12,702 nt of DNA from Candidatus Omnitrophota bacterium (lineage in GTDB: Bacteria > Omnitrophota > Gorgyraeia > Zapsychrales > Fredricksoniimonadaceae), in NCBI GenBank assembly GCA_017987425.1, contig JAGNTT010000038.1, positions 1 to 12,702 on the forward strand. Direction: 5' to 3'. Below, in pieces: positions 1 to 7,487 of the stretch (its first letter is position 1; every line of letters begins with the position of its first letter). The translations under genes were made by a program, and so were the position numbers. Below the pieces are notes generated by a model, which had not been told where the DNA came from, did not search any database, and saw nothing but the letters and a program-made list of their open reading frames with translations.

Positions 1-2556
1 ATGCCGCTATCTAAAATATTTCTCATTGACGGTCACGCGCTCTGTTACCGCGCGTTTTACGGGATTAGCGGGCTCGCCAATTCCAAAGGCCAGGCGACTA
101 ATGCTGTCTTCGGCTTCACTAATACGCTGCTTAAAATTTTAAAAGAATACGCTCCTTCTCATATGGCCGTGTGTTTTGACACCGGCAAAAAGACGCGCCG
201 CCAGGAAAAATTTCAGGAATATAAGATCCAGCGGCCTTCCATGCCGGAGGATCTGATCAGTCAGATTCCGATCATTAAAGAAGTCATCCGGGCTTACCAT
301 GTTCCAATTTTTGAACTGGACGGATATGAGGCGGACGATTTGATCGCGACGATTGTCCATAAATTTAAAGGCAGGAATTTCGAAGTCGTGATCGCCTCCG
401 ATGACAAGGATATGTATCAGCTGGTCGGGGATGGTGTCGGCATTTACAGTTTTCGTCACGATAAAATCATGGGCGTGAAGGAAAGTGAAGAGCGTTTCGG
501 TATCAAGCCGTCTTTGATCACCGATTACCTTGCGCTTTGCGGCGACGCCTCCGATAACATCCCGGGAGTCAACGGTATCGGCGAGGTGACCGCCCGCAGT
601 CTGATCAATGAGTTTGGCGCGCTTGAAAATATTTACGCGCATCTCGATGACATCAAACAGGTCAAGGTCAGAGAAAAGCTCGATACACAGAAGGAAGGGG
701 CTTTTTTCAGTAAGGAACTGGCAATTCTTGAAGGAGACGCTCCTGTCGATGTCAATGTCGATGAGCTTGCGGTTCCCGCACCGGATACCAAAGAACTGCA
801 CCGTTTATTTACCGAGTTAGAATTCCGCAAGCTGGCGCAGGAGCTCAATCATGACGCGCCCGCAGCCGCGGCCCGTAAAGCGGTAGAAATAGAAGACGCA
901 AGCGGTGTTAACGAGACGGTCGCAAAAATTAAAAAAGCCAAACAGTTTGCCGTACTGTGTTCGGGAAGCAGGGATACTTTGGAAGGTGTGCGTATATGGT
1001 TTTGCGTCAGCGACCAGGTGACGGTGGCGGGATCAAGAGACCTCGATCAATTTAAATCAATTTTTGAAGACGCGTCGATCCGTAAAATTACGTATGATTC
1101 AAAAGCCCTTTGTAAAATTCTGGACGCATCGGCTGTTTCGCTTGCAGGAGAAGTTTTTGACGCGCTTCTGGCCGGATATTTGTTAGTCAGCGGGCTGGCG
1201 GCATTCGATATCAGCTCGTTAAGCTGGCAGTATCTTAAGGAATCCGTCGACGAGCAAGACCGCGCCGCGCAGGTGGCTGCGCTTGAGAAACTGGCCGAGG
1301 TCATGGCTAAAGACTTGGTAGAAAAGAATGTTGAGAAATTGTACCGCGAGCTTGAAGTGCCACTGGCCATGGTCCTGGCAGAGATGGAAAAAGAAGGTGT
1401 GAAGATTGATGTCGATGCTCTGGGCAAACTTTCGCGCGAATGTGATGCCAGAATCAGAGAGACCGTCACCAGATTATACGCGCTCGCGCAGACCGAATTT
1501 AATGTCAATTCGCCCAAGCAGCTTAGCGACGTGCTCTTTGTAAAATTGAAACTGCCTGTTATCAAGAAAACAAAAACCGGATTCTCGACCGACGAAGAAG
1601 TCTTAAGCAGGCTTGCGCCCAAACACGAGATCGCGCAAGTGATCCTCGATTACCGCCAGATTTCAAAATTAAAGTCGACCTATATCGATGTGCTGCCGAG
1701 ACTGGTGGATGCGGATAACCGGCTTCATGCGACGTTTAATCAGACGGGAGCGGAAACAGGGCGTCTGAGTTCAAACAATCCGAATCTGCAAAACATTCCT
1801 ATACGCACCGAGATGGGGCGTGAAATCCGCCGGGCGTTTGTTCCGTTTAATCCGGGCGACCAATTGTTGTCCGCCGATTATTCGCAGATCGAGTTAAGGA
1901 TCCTGGCGCACTTATCCCAGGACGCTGCCTTGATTAAAGCTTTTCAGGAAGACCAGGATATTCATGCTTACACGGCGGGGCTTATCTTTGATGTGGCTGA
2001 AGACAAGGTGGATGCGCACATGCGCAACGCCGCCAAGCGTGTGAATTTCGGGATCATTTACGGCATCAGCGCCTTCGGGCTTGCCAAAGATTTAGGCGTT
2101 TCTAACCCGGAAGCGCAGGATTTTATCGACCGTTATTTTATGCGCTATCCCTTAGTTAAAGCATTCATGGACAATGAAATTAAGAAAGCACAGGATCTTG
2201 GATATGTCACGACGCTGTTCAACCGCCGCCGCTATATCCCTGAGATCAAAAGTAAAAACATAGGTCTGAGGCAGTTTGCGGAACGCCAGGCGATCAATAC
2301 GCCGGTCCAGGGATCGGCCGCAGACCTGATGAAAATGGCCATGATTAATATTGCTGGCTTGATTTCAAAAAACAATATGTGTTCCAGGATGATTAGTACC
2401 GTGCACGATGAACTCGTCTTTAATGTGCCGATCAATGAACGGCCGGCGATGGTGCCTCTTGTGCGCGATGCCATGGAACATGTATGTGAATTCTCGGTGC
2501 CGATCACGGCGAGTGTCAAGATCGGTAAAAACTGGCTTCAAATGGAGAAGGTATAA
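1..2556 (+). CDS. polA: DNA polymerase I (5' nuclease plus polymerase, proofreading site degenerate)
   Basis: Family A polymerase that fills gaps, removes RNA primers from Okazaki fragments and acts in excision repair. The 851 residues fall in three parts. The 5' nuclease domain (about 1-285) keeps its acidic metal ligands: D10 in FLIDGH, D112/D113 in YEADDLI, D134/D135/D137 in SDDKD, and D182/D185 in GDASDN. The middle domain (about 295-440) lines up with the 3'-5' exonuclease but lacks the DTE motif and the YAAED motif of the E. coli enzyme, so proofreading is probably absent, as in Taq and Bacillus Pol I. The polymerase domain has motif A (SADYSQIELR, catalytic D626), motif B (R675, K679, F683, Y687) and motif C (VHDE, D803). 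Length is between Taq (832) and E. coli (928). The window opens exactly on the ATG, so the ribosome site and promoter are not visible. glgA starts 8 bp after the stop. Confidence 0.97.
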   Translation: MPLSKIFLIDGHALCYRAFYGISGLANSKGQATNAVFGFTNTLLKILKEYAPSHMAVCFDTGKKTRRQEKFQEYKIQRPSMPEDLISQIPIIKEVIRAYHVPIFELDGYEADDLIATIVHKFKGRNFEVVIASDDKDMYQLVGDGVGIYSFRHDKIMGVKESEERFGIKPSLITDYLALCGDASDNIPGVNGIGEVTARSLINEFGALENIYAHLDDIKQVKVREKLDTQKEGAFFSKELAILEGDAPVDVNVDELAVPAPDTKELHRLFTELEFRKLAQELNHDAPAAAARKAVEIEDASGVNETVAKIKKAKQFAVLCSGSRDTLEGVRIWFCVSDQVTVAGSRDLDQFKSIFEDASIRKITYDSKALCKILDASAVSLAGEVFDALLAGYLLVSGLAAFDISSLSWQYLKESVDEQDRAAQVAALEKLAEVMAKDLVEKNVEKLYRELEVPLAMVLAEMEKEGVKIDVDALGKLSRECDARIRETVTRLYALAQTEFNVNSPKQLSDVLFVKLKLPVIKKTKTGFSTDEEVLSRLAPKHEIAQVILDYRQISKLKSTYIDVLPRLVDADNRLHATFNQTGAETGRLSSNNPNLQNIPIRTEMGREIRRAFVPFNPGDQLLSADYSQIELRILAHLSQDAALIKAFQEDQDIHAYTAGLIFDVAEDKVDAHMRNAAKRVNFGIIYGISAFGLAKDLGVSNPEAQDFIDRYFMRYPLVKAFMDNEIKKAQDLGYVTTLFNRRRYIPEIKSKNIGLRQFAERQAINTPVQGSAADLMKMAMINIAGLISKNNMCSRMISTVHDELVFNVPINERPAMVPLVRDAMEHVCEFSVPITASVKIGKNWLQMEKV

Positions 2557-2564
2557 CAAAATCT

Positions 2565-3965
2565 ATGAGAATAGTTTTCTGCTCGGCAGAGGTTGTCCCT
2601 TTCACAAAGACAGGCGGTTTGGCGGATGTGGCCGGATCCCTGCCTCAAGCCCTTGAAGAGCTAGGGCATGAACTTATCGTTATTACACCTTATTACAAGG
2701 CGGTTAAACGCACTGATGTGAAGCCGTTTTCGCCCAACGAAGTTTCTGTGGCCAAAATCAGCAAAAATATCAAAGTCTATCTGGTGGGCAATGAAAAGCA
2801 TTTCGGCCGCGACGGGATTTACGGTGATAAAAGCGGCGATTACGCGGATAATTTAGAGAGATTCTCATATTACTGTCATGAATCCCTGCGTCTTTTGAAA
2901 AGGCTGGAAGAACCTGTCGATGTCATTCATTGCCATGACTGGCATACGGCCCTGATTCCCGTCCTCTTAAAAAATAAATATCAAAAAGATCCGTTCTTTA
3001 AAAATATTAAATCGGTGTTTACCATTCACAATCTGGCTTACCAGGGTGTTTTTCCGAAAGAACAATATGAACTCCTGTCGCTGGACCGCGAGCTCTTTCA
3101 TATCGACGGATTTGAGTTTTACGACCAGATCAATGTCATGAAGGCGGGGATAATATTTGCCGACCGTGTGACGACGGTAAGCCCGCAGTATGCGCTGGAA
3201 ATTCAGCATAAGGAATACGGCTGCGGTTTGGACGGGGTCTTACGCACTCGGCCGGAGGGAATTGCGGGTATCATCAACGGTCTTGATTATGATATCTGGA
3301 ATCCCGGCACCGATCCTTTGATCGAATCCCATTATTCCAGCGCTGACTGGAGCAATAAAGCGAACAATAAGGCGTCTTTGCAGAAAGCCGTCGGTCTTCC
3401 TGAAAAGACCAATGTGCCGCTTTTCGGGTTTGTTGGGCGCTTATGTCATCAAAAGGGTCTTGATCTATTGATCGAGTCGATCGAAGAGTTGATGCGCTTC
3501 GACGTCCAGCTTGTGTTCGTCGGAAGCGGCGGCGATCGCTATCATCGGCTTCTGGAGGCTTGCGCGGCCAAATATCCCGAGAAGATCGGCCTGTTTTTAA
3601 AGTTCGGCGAGGAAATGGCCCGCCGTACTTATGCGGCGTCCGATTTTTTTCTGATGCCGTCGGTATACGAGCCCTGCGGTCTGGGGCAGATGATCAGTCT
3701 GTGTTACGGCACGATCCCGCTTGTTCACCGCACCGGCGGTCTGGCGGACACGATTTCGGCATACGATCCTTTGAGATCTTTCGGCAACGGATTTGTGTTC
3801 TTTCAATACACCAAGGAAGGTCTGGTGTTTTGTTTTGAACAGGCGGTACGTGCCTATAAAAATCCGCCGCAGTTTAATGCTCTGGTCAAGCGGGCGTTTG
3901 AATCCCGTTTCACGTGGGATAATTCGGCGCTTGAATATGAAAAGATCTACCGGGAAGGCGTGTAA
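2565..3965 (+). CDS. glgA: Glycogen synthase (ADP-glucose type, GT5)
   Basis: Cytoplasmic glucosyltransferase that adds glucose from ADP-glucose to the non-reducing end of an alpha-1,4-glucan. The 466 residues match the usual bacterial length of about 477. The N-terminal Rossmann domain begins with the ADP-glucose-binding KTGGLADV motif (K15). The C-terminal domain shows GRLCHQKG (R292, K297, matching the phosphate-contacting Arg and Lys of the E. coli enzyme) and EPCGLGQ (E369), followed by a second RTGGLADT motif, all diagnostic of GT5. The ATG lies 8 bp after polA. A GAGAAGG stretch (2545-2551) inside the end of polA is the likely ribosome site although its spacing, 13 nt, is long. It is probably cotranscribed with polA and coaE. 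No glgC, glgB or glgP lies in the window, so the rest of the glycogen pathway must be encoded elsewhere. Confidence 0.96.
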   Translation: MRIVFCSAEVVPFTKTGGLADVAGSLPQALEELGHELIVITPYYKAVKRTDVKPFSPNEVSVAKISKNIKVYLVGNEKHFGRDGIYGDKSGDYADNLERFSYYCHESLRLLKRLEEPVDVIHCHDWHTALIPVLLKNKYQKDPFFKNIKSVFTIHNLAYQGVFPKEQYELLSLDRELFHIDGFEFYDQINVMKAGIIFADRVTTVSPQYALEIQHKEYGCGLDGVLRTRPEGIAGIINGLDYDIWNPGTDPLIESHYSSADWSNKANNKASLQKAVGLPEKTNVPLFGFVGRLCHQKGLDLLIESIEELMRFDVQLVFVGSGGDRYHRLLEACAAKYPEKIGLFLKFGEEMARRTYAASDFFLMPSVYEPCGLGQMISLCYGTIPLVHRTGGLADTISAYDPLRSFGNGFVFFQYTKEGLVFCFEQAVRAYKNPPQFNALVKRAFESRFTWDNSALEYEKIYREGV

Positions 3966-3974
3966 GGTTCATCC

Positions 3975-4577
3975 ATGATATTGATCGGGCTTACAGGAAG
4001 TTTGGGAAGCGGAAAAAGCACGGTGGCCGGTATGTTTGCCCGGCAGGGAGCGGTTGTGATCGATGCCGATGCGGTCGTTCACGAACAGCTGCGTCCGACG
4101 GGAAAGGCTTATAAGAAAGTTGTCAAAACATTCGGAAAGGATATTCTTTCCGGTAAGGACATTGACCGGCGCAAGCTGGCTGATATCGTTTTTCGTAACG
4201 AACATAAATTAAAACAATTAACTTCGATCGTTCACCCGATCGCATTCAAGGAGGTGCAGGCGCGCATTAAGAGCCTGAAGAGGGACGCGAAAATATTCAT
4301 GATCGTCGTTGATGCTCCGCTTTTGATTGAAGCCGGCTGGCATCGGTGGATGGATTATATTGTCGTTGTTAAAGCATCTAAAGAAGTACAGGTTTCCAGG
4401 TTGATGACCCAGCGGAAGATGACGCGCCCGGAAATATTAAGACGCATGAAGTCGCAATTACCGATCAAACAAAAAATCAACATGGCTGATATAGTCATTG
4501 ACAATAATAAAGGTTTAAAGGAAACAGAGAAGCAAACGCGAATGATCGTCGAGAGGCTATTATTGCGCTCCTCCTGA
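3975..4577 (+). CDS. coaE: Dephospho-CoA kinase
   Basis: Catalyses the last step of coenzyme A synthesis, ATP-dependent phosphorylation of the 3'-hydroxyl of dephospho-CoA. The 200 residues are a normal full length for this P-loop kinase family. The Walker A motif GSLGSGKST lies at residues 8-16, followed by the family's DADAVVHE segment near residue 30 (substrate site). The C-terminal part has the expected RMKSQLP...K...ADIVIDN pattern of the lid region and last strand. The ATG is preceded by TAAGG (3963-3967) at 7 nt, formed partly from the glgA stop codon, with a 9 bp gap between the genes, so translation is probably coupled to glgA. Transcription may end after this gene, since the following spacer is the longest in the window and contains promoter-like and hairpin sequences. 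Confidence 0.96.
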   Translation: MILIGLTGSLGSGKSTVAGMFARQGAVVIDADAVVHEQLRPTGKAYKKVVKTFGKDILSGKDIDRRKLADIVFRNEHKLKQLTSIVHPIAFKEVQARIKSLKRDAKIFMIVVDAPLLIEAGWHRWMDYIVVVKASKEVQVSRLMTQRKMTRPEILRRMKSQLPIKQKINMADIVIDNNKGLKETEKQTRMIVERLLLRSS

Positions 4578-4586
4578 CCAATCGAA

Positions 4587-4617
4587 ATGACAAATCTTCC
4601 AGATTTTTCATTATAAA
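4587..4617 (+). promoter_or_regulatory. Possible sigma-70-type promoter for rho
   Basis: ATGACA (4587-4592, 5 of 6 to TTGACA) and TATAAA (4612-4617, 5 of 6 to TATAAT) are separated by 19 bp, slightly longer than ideal. Shifting the -10 by one base (TTATAA) gives 18 bp. Initiation here would give rho a leader of about 155-160 nt containing the inverted repeats at 4644-4744. Based only on consensus matching. Confidence 0.3.
4592..4608 (+). terminator. Weak possible intrinsic terminator after coaE
   Basis: A 6-bp perfect inverted repeat, AAATCT (4592-4597) and AGATTT (4601-4606), with a 3-nt loop runs into five T residues (4604-4608), 15 nt after the coaE stop. The stem has only two G-C pairs, so it would be a poor terminator alone. 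It also overlaps the possible rho promoter. Confidence 0.25.
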
Positions 4618-4643
4618 AGGAAAGCGCAATAAACTCGGACGAA

Positions 4644-4744
4644 ATGATGGTTCGACTCTACTCGCGTTCGCTCACCATTAATAAAATATCGGACCATCAT
4701 CCTGAGCAAGCGACGAGCTGAAGCGAGGAGCGCGTCGAAGGATG
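4644..4744 (+). repeat. Cluster of imperfect inverted repeats (REP-like) in the rho leader
   Basis: Three inverted repeats overlap here. Pair A: 4644-4654 (ATGATGGTTCG) with 4690-4700 (CGGACCATCAT), 11 bp with one G-U. Pair B: ATGGT 4647-4651 with ACCAT 4674-4678, nested in A and using the same 5' arm. Pair C: CATCCT 4698-4703 with AGGATG 4739-4744, continued inside by CGACG 4711-4715 with CGTCG 4733-4737, sharing 3 nt with A. Word choice (GGTTCGAC...GCTCACCAT and CATCCTGAGC...GTCGAAGGATG) resembles short dispersed palindromic repeats I recall from intergenic regions of many bacterial genomes; that likeness is from memory and copy number cannot be judged from one window. The rest of the 204 bp spacer holds no gene. 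Confidence 0.55.
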
Positions 4745-4765
4745 CAAGGAAGAATACAAATTCTT

Positions 4766-4771
4766 AGGAGG
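4766..4771 (+). promoter_or_regulatory. Strong Shine-Dalgarno site of rho
   Basis: AGGAGG, a full match to the anti-SD core, 10 nt before the rho ATG at 4782. It is the strongest ribosome site in the window and fixes the rho start. It lies 21 nt after the last inverted-repeat arm. Confidence 0.8.
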
Positions 4772-4781
4772 AATATTCATC

Positions 4782-6146
4782 ATGGCAAAGCCAGAAGTTA
4801 AAGCAGATACGAAGAACGAAGCAAAACCCGAAGCTGAAGTTGAAAAGATAGAAAAGACGGAAAAGACTGCTTCCGCCGCCAATGGAAACGGCAAGAGTGT
4901 TCATATCGAAGAGCTTAAAGAGATGAAAATGGGCGAGCTTTCAAAGCTCGCGCGCGATATGGGCGTGCAGGGAGTGAGCGGCCTTAAGAAACAGGATTTG
5001 ATGTTTAAAATCCTTCAGGCCCAGGCTGAAAAAGAAGGTCTCATGTTCGGTGAGGGAACTCTCGAAATTCTTTCCGAAGGTTTCGGTTTCTTGCGCAGCT
5101 CCAATTACAATTACCTGCCGTGTCCGGATGACATTTATATTTCCCCGTCGCAGATCCGCCGTTTCGATCTTAAAACGGGAGATAACGTCAGCGGTCAGAT
5201 CCGTCCGCCCAAAGAAGGCGAAAAGTATTTCGCTCTTTTGAAGGTGGAAGCGGTGAATTTTGAAAATCCGGAAAAGTGCAAGGATAAAATCTTTTTTGAT
5301 AACCTCACGCCTCTTTATCCGAAGGAACGTCTGAAACTTGAGACGGAGACCAAGGAAATTTCGATGCGCGTCATGGATCTTCTGACGCCGATCGGAAAAG
5401 GACAACGCGCGTTGCTGGTCGCTCCGCCGTATTCCGGTAAAACTGTGCTCATGCAGAAAATCGCCAATTCGATCGCGCAGAACCATCCGGAAGTCATCCT
5501 GATCGTTCTTCTGATCGACGAACGCCCGGAGGAAGTCACGGACATGCAGCGCAGCGTTAAAGGAGAAGTCATCGCATCTACATTCGATGAGCCGGCTGAA
5601 CGGCATGTCCAGATTGCGGAAATCGTTCTGGAAAAAGCGCGCCGTCTGGTTGAGCACAAACGTGACGTGGTCATCCTGCTCGATTCCATCACTCGTTTGG
5701 CCCGCGCGTACAATACGGTCGTTCCGCATTCCGGCAAGATTCTCTCCGGTGGTGTGGACTCAAATGCGCTTCATAAACCCAAACGCTTTTTCGGGACCGC
5801 CCGCGCGATTGAAGAGGGCGGAAGCCTCACCATCATCGCCACCGCGCTTGTGGATACCGGAAGCCGCATGGACGAAGTCATTTTCGAAGAGTTCAAGGGA
5901 ACCGGCAACATGGAGCTCCAGCTGGACCGCAACCTTTTCCAGCGCCGCATTTACCCGGCCATCGACATCAAGCGTTCCAATACACGACATGAGGAATTGC
6001 TGGTTAAATCCGATGATCTCCAGCGCGTTTGGCTTCTGAGAAAGGCCATTAATGACCTCAATTCTGCCGAATCCATGGAGCTTTTGATCGATAAATTGGG
6101 CAAATATAAGAGCAATGAAGAGTTCTTGCAAAATATGAATAAATAA
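4782..6146 (+). CDS. rho: Transcription termination factor Rho
   Basis: Hexameric RNA-dependent ATPase/helicase that ends transcription at Rho-dependent sites. The 454 residues comprise a short Lys/Glu/Ala-rich N-terminal extension (about 1-38), an N-terminal helical region (about 39-85), the cold-shock-like RNA-binding domain (GFGFLRS near 100-106, DDIYISPSQIRRF near 116-128), and the RecA-like ATPase. The latter has Walker A APPYSGKT (214-221, K220), IDERPEE (245-251), Walker B VVILLDSITRLARAYN (D301), and GTGNMELQLDR (373-383, RNA-contacting Q/R-loop region). The E. coli P-loop is APPKAGKT, so Tyr-Ser replaces Lys-Ala just before the GKT. Start is set by AGGAGG at 10 nt. Rho often limits its own synthesis, and the leader with competing hairpins would suit that, but this is inference. 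rpmE, prfA and prmC follow, a common grouping. Confidence 0.97.
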   Translation: MAKPEVKADTKNEAKPEAEVEKIEKTEKTASAANGNGKSVHIEELKEMKMGELSKLARDMGVQGVSGLKKQDLMFKILQAQAEKEGLMFGEGTLEILSEGFGFLRSSNYNYLPCPDDIYISPSQIRRFDLKTGDNVSGQIRPPKEGEKYFALLKVEAVNFENPEKCKDKIFFDNLTPLYPKERLKLETETKEISMRVMDLLTPIGKGQRALLVAPPYSGKTVLMQKIANSIAQNHPEVILIVLLIDERPEEVTDMQRSVKGEVIASTFDEPAERHVQIAEIVLEKARRLVEHKRDVVILLDSITRLARAYNTVVPHSGKILSGGVDSNALHKPKRFFGTARAIEEGGSLTIIATALVDTGSRMDEVIFEEFKGTGNMELQLDRNLFQRRIYPAIDIKRSNTRHEELLVKSDDLQRVWLLRKAINDLNSAESMELLIDKLGKYKSNEEFLQNMNK

Positions 6147-6154
6147 GCTATATT
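6126..6154 (+). promoter_or_regulatory. Possible promoter for rpmE-prfA
   Basis: TTGCAA (6126-6131, 4 of 6) and TATATT (6149-6154, 5 of 6) are spaced by 17 bp and lie across the rho stop codon. A start near 6161 would place the leader hairpin at 6159-6196 at the very 5' end of the transcript. Consensus match only. Confidence 0.35.
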
Positions 6155-6158
6155 ATCG

Positions 6159-6196
6159 GCCTGTTTTACGTAAACGATAGTATATAAAAATCAGGC
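6159..6196 (+). promoter_or_regulatory. Possible hairpin leader of the L31 gene
   Basis: GCCTG (6159-6163) pairs with CAGGC (6192-6196), and TTTT (6164-6167) with AAAA (6187-6190) after one bulged T (6191), giving a 9-bp interrupted stem 5 nt before the AGGAGA ribosome site (6201-6206). The loop contains most of the palindrome TTTACGTAAA (6165-6174). L31 genes in several bacterial groups have structured autoregulatory leaders; whether this is one is unproven. Confidence 0.3.
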
Positions 6197-6213
6197 ATTT
6201 AGGAGAAATAGAC

Positions 6214-6417
6214 ATGAAAACCGAGATCCATCCGAGCTATGAGATGACCACCATCACATGCGCATGTGGCAACGTCATTCACACTCGGGCCACCAAAAAG
6301 AGCATCCGTGTGGAAATCTGCAGCCAGTGCCATCCGTTCTTCACGGGCGAAAAGAAATTAATCGATACAGCCGGACGCATTGACAAATTCAAGAAGCGTT
6401 ATGCTAAAGGAAAATGA
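6214..6417 (+). CDS. rpmE: 50S ribosomal protein L31 (zinc-binding type)
   Basis: Small protein of the large ribosomal subunit, found at the central protuberance and bridging to the small subunit. The 67 residues carry the complete zinc motif of the C+ form: C16 and C18 in TCACGN, C36 and C39 in CSQCHPFFTG, the last segment being the family signature. The C-terminus is basic (FKKRYAKGK). The presence of all four Cys makes this the zinc-containing paralogue; zinc-limited cells often switch to a Cys-free copy, none of which is seen here. AGGAGA at 6201-6206 sits 7 nt before the ATG. The 3' end overlaps the prfA start by 17 nt, so translation of the two is likely linked. Confidence 0.97.
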   Translation: MKTEIHPSYEMTTITCACGNVIHTRATKKSIRVEICSQCHPFFTGEKKLIDTAGRIDKFKKRYAKGK

Positions 6418-7477
6418 TCTTCTTAAGCTTAAGAGACAGCAGGAGCGTTTCTTAGAGCTGGAAGCCAAGTTGGCCGATCAGGAGATTGCCTCCGATCAAG
6501 GTCAATACCAGAAGCTCGCCAAAGAATTTGCCGACCTCGGTCCCGCGGTTGAGCTGTTCCGCGTCTACACACGCATATCCAAGCATATCGACGAGTTAAA
6601 GGATATAATCAAGGCCAAGCATGATAAAGACTTGGAGGAGCTTGCCCGTATGGAGCTCCCTGAGCTGGAAGAAAAGCTTGACCATCTTGATGCGCAGCTT
6701 ATCGATGTGCTCAACCCTCCGGACGCCGCTGATCAGCGGGATGTCATCATTGAAATCCGCGCCGGAACCGGCGGTCTCGAAGCCTCAATATTTGCCAACG
6801 ATCTTTACCGCATGTATTCCAAATATGCCGACATGAAAAGCTGGAAGTTGGAACTCATGTCGATCGCCTCATCGGAAGCGGAAGGCGTCAAAGAAGTCGT
6901 CTTCTCTTTGAGCGGGAAAGATGCCGCCAAACGTCTCAAATGGGAAAGCGGCGCTCATCGCGTTCAGCGTGTTCCCAAGACGGAAGCCTCGGGACGCATC
7001 CACACTTCCGCCGCCACTGTGGCGGTTTTGTTTGAACCCGAAGAAGTCGATCTTGTTATTATTCCTACCGATTTAAAGATTGACGTTTACCGTTCATCAG
7101 GTCCAGGAGGGCAATCCGTTAACACAACCGATTCCGCCGTACGCATCACCCATCTTCCCACGGGAACCGTGGTTGCCTGTCAGGATGAAAGATCTCAGCT
7201 GAAGAACAGAGCGAAAGCCATGCGCATTTTGCGAGCTCGAATTCTGGATAAGATGCAAAGTGATGTTTCCGCTAAGGCTGCCCAGGAACGCAAGGCCCAG
7301 GTAGGATCCGGCGACCGCAGCGAAAAAATCCGTACATATAATTTTCCCGACCGGCGCATTACCGATCACCGCATCGGGTTTACCACACATCAGCTGGAAA
7401 AAGTTCTGGACGGCGACCTGGATGAGCTGACCGACGCGCTCATCGTTGCTGAAAAAGAAGCCAAAGAAAAACTCTAA
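6401..7477 (+). CDS. prfA: Peptide chain release factor 1
   Basis: Recognises UAA and UAG stop codons in the ribosomal A site and triggers release of the finished peptide. From the ATG at 6401 the protein is 358 residues (E. coli 360). An N-terminal coiled-coil domain (about 1-110) is followed by the class I release factor core. The codon-reading motif is PKT at 192-194 in RVPKTEASGRIHTS, the P-x-T type of RF1 rather than the SPF of RF2. The catalytic GGQ lies at 236-238 in SSGPGGQSVNTTDS. A TTG at 6380 would extend the protein by 7 residues, but the ATG gives the normal N-terminus. The start lies inside rpmE, with AAGAAG (6391-6396) as a weak ribosome site. The GGQ glutamine is the expected substrate of PrmC, encoded one gene further on. 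Confidence 0.97.
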   Translation: MLKENDLLKLKRQQERFLELEAKLADQEIASDQGQYQKLAKEFADLGPAVELFRVYTRISKHIDELKDIIKAKHDKDLEELARMELPELEEKLDHLDAQLIDVLNPPDAADQRDVIIEIRAGTGGLEASIFANDLYRMYSKYADMKSWKLELMSIASSEAEGVKEVVFSLSGKDAAKRLKWESGAHRVQRVPKTEASGRIHTSAATVAVLFEPEEVDLVIIPTDLKIDVYRSSGPGGQSVNTTDSAVRITHLPTGTVVACQDERSQLKNRAKAMRILRARILDKMQSDVSAKAAQERKAQVGSGDRSEKIRTYNFPDRRITDHRIGFTTHQLEKVLDGDLDELTDALIVAEKEAKEKL

Positions 7478-7487
7478 CCTTTCATCT

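Noticed and set aside
4941..5729. Long minus-strand open frame of 262 codons opposite rho
   Set aside because: It lies wholly antisense to a clear rho gene, its protein has no recognisable domain, and its composition is what the reverse complement of rho codons gives. The same applies to other long minus-strand frames, for example 139-801 opposite polA.
6380..6400. TTG start for prfA at 6380
   Set aside because: It adds seven residues not expected in RF1 and lies deeper in rpmE; the ATG at 6401 fits better.
7446..7487. TTG start for the acyltransferase at 7446
   Set aside because: It would overlap the end of prfA and add a Lys-rich stretch that is prfA in another frame; the ATG at 7488 sits just before the family motif.
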